Positions 57,971 through 62,012 of a stretch of DNA of 62,012 nucleotides are shown here, in pieces. The stretch comes from Stenotrophomonas nitritireducens (GTDB taxonomy: Bacteria > Pseudomonadota > Gammaproteobacteria > Xanthomonadales > Xanthomonadaceae): assembly GCF_001431425.1 (NCBI RefSeq), contig NZ_LDJG01000025.1, positions 1-62,012 of the forward strand, in the 5' to 3' direction. Both the position numbers and the translations under genes were made by a program. Numbering within the stretch: position 1 is the first letter of the stretch; the number at the start of each line of letters is the position of its first letter. Under the pieces are notes generated by a model that did not search any database, had not been told where the DNA came from, and saw only the letters and a list, made by a program, of their open reading frames with translations.

Positions 57971-60343
57971 ATGTCCAATTCCCTGCTGATCCGCCGCGCC
58001 GCCGTGCTGGGTGCCGGCGTCATGGGTGCCCAGATCGCCGCCCACCTCACCAATGCCGGCGTCGATACCGTGCTGTTCGACCTTCCCGCCAAGGAAGGCC
58101 CGGCCGACGGCATCGTGCTGAAGGCGATCGCCAACCTGGGCAAGCTGAGCCCGGCGCCGCTGGCCAGCCAATCGCTGGCCGAAGCCATCACCCCGGCCAA
58201 CTACGAGTCCGGCCTGGAGCAGCTGAAGGACTGCGACCTGATCATCGAAGCCATTGCCGAGCGCATGGACTGGAAGCAGGACCTGTACAAGAAGATCGCG
58301 CCGTTCGTGGCCGACCACGCGGTGCTGGCCTCCAACACCTCGGGCCTGGGCATCAACAAGCTGGCCGACGTGCTGCCCGAGCAGCTGCGCCATCGCTTCT
58401 GCGGCGTGCACTTCTTCAATCCGCCGCGCTACATGCACCTGGCCGAGCTGATCCCGGCGACCACCACCGATGCCGCCGTGCTCGAAGGCCTGGAAGAATT
58501 CCTGGTCACCACCCTGGGCAAGGGCGTGGTGTATGCCAAGGACACCCCGAACTTCATCGGCAACCGCATCGGCGTGTTTTCGATCCTGTCCACCATCCAC
58601 CACACCCAGCAGTTCGGTCTGGGCTTCGATGAAGTGGACGGTCTGACCGGCCCGCTGGTCGGCCGCCCGAAATCGGCGACCTACCGCACCTCCGACGTGG
58701 TCGGCCTGGACACCATGGCCCACGTCATCAAGACCATGGGCGACACCCTGCCCAATGACCCGTGGCATGAATTCTTCAAGTCGCCGAAGTGGCTGGACAC
58801 GCTGATCGCCAAGGGCGCGCTGGGCCAGAAGACCGGTGCCGGCATCTTCCGCAAGGTCGGCAAGGACATCGTCGTGCTGGACCTGGAAAAGCAGGATTAC
58901 CGCCCGGCCGACCGCACCGCCGCGCCGGAAGTGGTCGAGATCCTGAAGATCAGGAACCCAGCCGAGAAGTTCGCCAAACTGCGCGAGAGCCAGCATCCGC
59001 AGGCGCAGTTCCTGTGGGCGACCTTCCGCGACCTGTTCCACTACAGCGCCTACCACCTGGCCGACATCGCCGAGACCGCGCGCGACGTGGACCTGGCCAT
59101 CCGCTGGGGCTACGGCTGGTCGCTGGGCCCGTTCGAAACCTGGCAGGCCGCCGACTGGAAGCAGGTCGCGCAGTGGATCGCCGATGACATCGTCGCCGGC
59201 AAGAGCATGAGCAACGCCCCCCTACCTGATTGGGTGTTCGATGGCCGCGACGGCGTGCACGCCGCCGAGGGCAGCTACAGCCCGTCGCGCAATGCCAAGC
59301 TGCCGCGTTCGTCGCTGCCGGTGTACCAGCGCCAGCGCTTCCCGGATCCGCTGCTGGGCGAGAAATTCGCGCCGGGCGAGACGGTGTTCGAGAACGACGG
59401 CCTGCGCATGTGGCACGACGGCGACGGCATTGCCGTGGTCAGCTTCAAGACCAAGATGAACACCGTCTCCGACCAGGTGCTCGATGGCCTGCAGGAATGC
59501 GTCAGCCGCGCCGAGAAGGATTTCCGGGGCCTGGTGATCTGGCAGCAGAAGGAACCCTTCTCCGCCGGCGCCGACCTGGCCGGAGCGCTGGGCCTGCTGC
59601 AGGCCGGCAAGGTGGACCAGTTCGAAGCGATGGTCGCCAACTTCCAGCGCACCAGCCAGCGCATCAAGTACTCGCTGGTACCGGTGGTTTCCGCGGTGCG
59701 CGGCCTGGCCCTGGGCGGTGGCTGCGAGTTCCAGATGCACAGCGCCAAGACCGTCGCCTTCCTGGAAAGCTACATCGGCCTGGTCGAGGCCGGCGTCGGC
59801 CTGCTGCCGGCCGGTGGCGGCCTGAAGGAACTGGCCGTGCGTGCCTCGCAGGCCGCAGGCCCGGGTGGCGACGTGTTCGCCGAACTGAAGAAGACCTTCG
59901 AGACCGTGGCGATGGCCAAGGTGTCCAACTCGGCGGTCAACGCCAAGGAACTGGGCCTGCTGCGCGGCACCGACAAGGTCGTGTTCAACAGCTACGAGGC
60001 GCTGTACATCGCCAAGGCCGAAGCGCGTGCCCTGGCCAAGGCCGGCTACCGCCCGCCGCTGCCGGCACGCCGCATCCAGGTCGCCGGCGACGTGGGCATC
60101 GCGACCTTCAAGATGATGCTGGTCAACATGCTGGAAGGCCGTTTCATCAGCCCGTACGACTACGAGATCGCCGAGCGCATCGCCACCGTGCTGTGCGGCG
60201 GCAAGGTCGACCGCGGCACCCTGGTGGACGAAGAGTGGCTGCTGACCCTGGAACGCAAGCACTTCGTCGAACTGGCCCAGCAGGAAAAGACCCAGGCCCG
60301 CATCGCGCACATGCTCAAGACCGGCAAGCCGCTGCGGAACTGA
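57971..60343 (+). CDS. fused 3-hydroxyacyl-CoA dehydrogenase / enoyl-CoA hydratase
   Basis: A 790-residue beta-oxidation enzyme. The dehydrogenase comes first: Rossmann motif AAVLGAGVMGAQIAAHLTNAG (about 10-30), catalytic His in HFFNPPRYMHL, and two C-terminal dehydrogenase domains to about 420. The crotonase domain is at about 480-700 (GLVIWQQKEPFSAGADL and VRGLALGGGCEFQMHS for the oxyanion hole). This dehydrogenase-then-hydratase order is that of B. subtilis FadN, not E. coli FadB, which has the reverse. It pairs with the thiolase 69 bases downstream and is likely controlled by PsrA. Confidence 0.95.
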   Translation: MSNSLLIRRAAVLGAGVMGAQIAAHLTNAGVDTVLFDLPAKEGPADGIVLKAIANLGKLSPAPLASQSLAEAITPANYESGLEQLKDCDLIIEAIAERMDWKQDLYKKIAPFVADHAVLASNTSGLGINKLADVLPEQLRHRFCGVHFFNPPRYMHLAELIPATTTDAAVLEGLEEFLVTTLGKGVVYAKDTPNFIGNRIGVFSILSTIHHTQQFGLGFDEVDGLTGPLVGRPKSATYRTSDVVGLDTMAHVIKTMGDTLPNDPWHEFFKSPKWLDTLIAKGALGQKTGAGIFRKVGKDIVVLDLEKQDYRPADRTAAPEVVEILKIRNPAEKFAKLRESQHPQAQFLWATFRDLFHYSAYHLADIAETARDVDLAIRWGYGWSLGPFETWQAADWKQVAQWIADDIVAGKSMSNAPLPDWVFDGRDGVHAAEGSYSPSRNAKLPRSSLPVYQRQRFPDPLLGEKFAPGETVFENDGLRMWHDGDGIAVVSFKTKMNTVSDQVLDGLQECVSRAEKDFRGLVIWQQKEPFSAGADLAGALGLLQAGKVDQFEAMVANFQRTSQRIKYSLVPVVSAVRGLALGGGCEFQMHSAKTVAFLESYIGLVEAGVGLLPAGGGLKELAVRASQAAGPGGDVFAELKKTFETVAMAKVSNSAVNAKELGLLRGTDKVVFNSYEALYIAKAEARALAKAGYRPPLPARRIQVAGDVGIATFKMMLVNMLEGRFISPYDYEIAERIATVLCGGKVDRGTLVDEEWLLTLERKHFVELAQQEKTQARIAHMLKTGKPLRN

Positions 60344-60355
60344 CGGAAGACATCG

Positions 60356-60379
60356 GTAGTGCCGGCCGCTGGCCGGCAA
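60356..60379 (+). repeat. GTAG-type palindromic repeat inside the beta-oxidation operon
   Basis: GTAGTGCCGGCCGCTGGCCG and its continuation (GCCGGCC/GGCCGGC) is a canonical GTAG element lying between the dehydrogenase/hydratase and thiolase genes. In the mRNA it would form a stable hairpin that could protect the upstream message or modulate the thiolase level. Confidence 0.85.
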
Positions 60380-60412
60380 CCTCTTCCAAACCCTATTCAA
60401 GAGATCACCGCA

Positions 60413-61621
60413 ATGACCAAGCAAATCCAGGACGCCTACATCGTCGCCGCCACCCGGACCCCGGTCGGCAAGGCGCCCAAGGGCATGTTCCGCAACACCC
60501 GCCCCGACGACATGCTGGCGCACGTGCTGCGCAGCGTCGTCGCCCAGGCGCCGGGCGTGGACGTCAACCGCATCGATGACGCGATCATCGGCTGCGCCAT
60601 GCCGGAAGCCGAGCAGGGCATGAACGTCGCGCGCATCGGCGTGCTGCTGGCCGGCCTGCCGAACACCATCGCCGCACAGACCGTGAACCGCTTCTGCTCC
60701 TCCGGCCTGCAGGCCGTGGCGCAGGCCGCCGACGCGATCCGCCTGGGCAACGCCGACCTGATGCTGGCCGGCGGCACCGAGTCGATGTCGATGGTGCCGA
60801 TGATGGGCAACAAGATCGCGATGGCACCGAGCGTGTTCGACAACGACCACGTCGCCATCGCCTACGGCATGGGCATCACCGCCGAGAAGGTGGCCGAAGA
60901 GTGGAAGGTCTCGCGCGAAGACCAGGACGCCTTCGCCCTGGCCTCGCACCAGAAGGCCATCGCCGCGATCCAGAACGGCGAGTTCAAGGACGAAATCAGC
61001 CCGTACGAAATCGTCTCGCACCTGCCGGACCTGGCCGATGGCCAGCGCATCATCACCCGCAACAGGATCGCCGATACCGACGAAGGACCGCGCCCGGATT
61101 CCTCGGCCGAAGGCCTGGCCAAGCTACGCCCGGTGTTCCGCAACGGCCAGTTCGGCGGCACCGTCACCGCCGGCAACTCGTCGCAGATGAGCGACGGCGC
61201 CGGCGCGGTGCTGCTGGCTTCGGAGCAGGCGATCAAGGACTACGGCCTGACCCCGCTGGCCCGCTTCGTCAGTTTCTCGGTGGCCGGTGTGCGCCCGGAG
61301 GTGATGGGCATCGGCCCGATCGCCGCGATTCCGAAGGCGCTCAAGCAGGCCGGCCTGAGCCAGGACCAGCTGGACTGGATTGAACTGAACGAAGCATTCG
61401 CCGCGCAGTCGCTGGCAGTGATCCGCGATTGCGGCCTGGACCCGGGCAAGGTCAACCCGCTGGGCGGCGCGATCGCCCTGGGCCATCCGCTGGGTGCGAC
61501 CGGCGCGATCCGCACTGCGACGCTGCTGCACGGCCTGCGTCGTCGCCAGCAGAAATACGGCATGGTGACCATGTGTATCGGCACCGGCATGGGCGCGGCG
61601 GGTATTTTCGAGGCGCTGTAA
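60413..61621 (+). CDS. fadA: acetyl-CoA acyltransferase (beta-ketothiolase)
   Basis: A 402-residue thiolase completing the beta-oxidation cycle. The nucleophilic Cys95 is in TVNRFCSSGLQAVAQAADAI; the base His is in NPLGGAIALGHPLGATGAIR, and the second Cys in VTMCIGTGMGAAGIFEAL. NEAFAAQSLAV is another signature. Ribosome-binding site AAGAGAT precedes the ATG. Together with the fused enzyme upstream it makes a FadN/FadA-type multienzyme system. A terminator follows at 61865. Confidence 0.96.
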   Translation: MTKQIQDAYIVAATRTPVGKAPKGMFRNTRPDDMLAHVLRSVVAQAPGVDVNRIDDAIIGCAMPEAEQGMNVARIGVLLAGLPNTIAAQTVNRFCSSGLQAVAQAADAIRLGNADLMLAGGTESMSMVPMMGNKIAMAPSVFDNDHVAIAYGMGITAEKVAEEWKVSREDQDAFALASHQKAIAAIQNGEFKDEISPYEIVSHLPDLADGQRIITRNRIADTDEGPRPDSSAEGLAKLRPVFRNGQFGGTVTAGNSSQMSDGAGAVLLASEQAIKDYGLTPLARFVSFSVAGVRPEVMGIGPIAAIPKALKQAGLSQDQLDWIELNEAFAAQSLAVIRDCGLDPGKVNPLGGAIALGHPLGATGAIRTATLLHGLRRRQQKYGMVTMCIGTGMGAAGIFEAL

Positions 61622-61663
61622 GGTTCAAGGCGTTGCCTCGGTGGGCTTCATGGCGCGGGCCCC

Positions 61664-61749
61664 GGGTCGGCAGGGCTGCCCGGGACACGCCGTGAACCCA
61701 TCCATGGGGGCTCGATGGCGCCAACGGTCCCGGGCAGCCCTGCCGACCC
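61664..61749. repeat. large dispersed repeat with 22-bp perfect inverted arms
   Basis: GGGTCGGCAGGGCTGCCCGG plus two bases at 61664-61685 is exactly complementary to 61728-61749, around a 42-base core with the palindrome CCATGG and GGCGCC. A related copy in opposite orientation starts at 61972. It is an intergenic palindromic repeat, not coding. Confidence 0.8.
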
Positions 61750-61803
61750 GACCCTTCCACCCTTCCCGCGGCGGAGGGGTGAGCAAAGTCAGGGTCAAAG
61801 GCC

Positions 61804-61842
61804 GGGGCCAGAGCCCTTTGCTACGCAAAGGGATCCGACCCC
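61804..61842. repeat. palindromic repeat with CCCTTTGC/GCAAAGGG stem
   Basis: The 39-base palindrome runs from GGGG to CCCC with a perfect 8-bp inner stem, CCCTTTGC/GCAAAGGG, and a TAC loop; mismatches lie in the outer arms. I recognise it as a frequent intergenic element type of Stenotrophomonas and Xanthomonas genomes. Confidence 0.65.
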
Positions 61843-61864
61843 GACTCGACGCTCGCGGAAACAG

Positions 61865-61890
61865 AAAAGGCAGCCATCGGCTGCCTTTTT
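61865..61890. terminator. bidirectional rho-independent terminator after the thiolase gene
   Basis: The stem GGCAGCC/GGCTGCC with a 3-base loop is flanked by AAAA on the left and TTTTT on the right, so it can end transcription from either side. It is about 245 bases downstream of the thiolase stop. Confidence 0.85.
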
Positions 61891-61971
61891 GCTTTTGCTC
61901 CTGCCCTTGATTCCGCCCTTCCCGTCCGCGCCCGCAGGAAACCTGACAGGCGGGACGGGTGGGCCGTTGCA

Positions 61972-62012
61972 GGACCGTTGGCGCCATGGATGGCGCCATC
62001 GAGCCCCCATGG
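61972..62012. repeat. second copy of the large dispersed repeat, cut by the window end
   Basis: Read on the minus strand, CCATGGGGGCTCGATGGCGC continues as in the copy at 61702, with an extra 12 bases that complete an inner GGCGCCAT/ATGGCGCC palindrome. It runs to the last base. The rest of 61891-61971 has no gene. Confidence 0.75.

Noticed and set aside
61622..62012. Small open frames downstream of the thiolase gene
   Set aside because: They run through palindromic repeats and the terminator and change in every direction; no ribosome-binding site or family is visible.

Overview
The window is a compact, very G+C-rich stretch of bacterial chromosome. Gene content, gene order and small repeats point to the Xanthomonadaceae, most likely Stenotrophomonas. 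Two observations carry the assignment: several short palindromes begin with GTAG (32.0 kb, 35.1 kb, 60.4 kb and a GTAC variant at 48.1 kb), resembling the SMAG/GTAG repeats described in S. maltophilia, and a TrpR-family regulator heads the histidine operon. I see no insertion sequence, prophage, CRISPR array or rRNA. The first 39 bases are an exact inverted copy of 53-91 and the last 41 bases are a dispersed repeat, so the window is probably one whole contig with assembly breaks at both ends.

Layout. 0-6 kb: the tail of an amino-acid permease, a cytochrome b561 and lipoprotein dioxygenase pair, an ECF sigma factor / FecR-like anti-sigma / exported C13 (caspase-fold) peptidase operon, and an exported metallophosphoesterase. 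6.2-13.7 kb: a complete histidine operon hisR-G-D-C-B-H-A-F-IE on the minus strand, nearly every junction a short start/stop overlap, with a 20-bp palindromic operator before hisR. 13.8-16.6 kb: hisS, a four-cysteine FNR-type regulator and a small membrane protein. 16.7-21.8 kb: the threonine operon thrA-B-C preceded by a 44-codon leader peptide rich in Thr/Ile/Val codons and by mutually exclusive hairpins, i.e. an attenuator. 22-32 kb: an AraC regulator plus EamA exporter, tRNA-Arg(CCU), an ALDH7-type dehydrogenase, pyrD-murB-EamA, and a two-component system.

32.2-41.9 kb is the most unusual region. A plus-strand unit (esterase, two four-helix ArnE/ArnF-like membrane proteins, a DegT/ArnB-like PLP enzyme) converges on a minus-strand unit (HAD phosphatase, class III aminotransferase, dedicated acyl carrier protein, ketoacyl synthase, FemAB/GNAT-like transferase, divergent arginase-fold protein, fatty-acid-hydroxylase/sterol-desaturase-like membrane enzyme). 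Together these look like an uncharacterised pathway for an amine-containing, ACP-built lipid with its own export step. The product cannot be read from the sequence.

42-62 kb: an OmpV/MipA-like barrel, a divergent AhpD-like protein/AraC pair, guaB-guaA, folD, a rhodanese-MoeB fusion, then the block der-bamB-yfgM-rodZ-pilW-rlmN-ndk (the E. coli order without ispG and hisS; hisS sits beside the his operon here). The end is a fatty-acid beta-oxidation locus: a PsrA-type TetR regulator with a canonical CAAAC-N4-GTTTG box before it, a fused 3-hydroxyacyl-CoA dehydrogenase/enoyl-CoA hydratase, and a thiolase.
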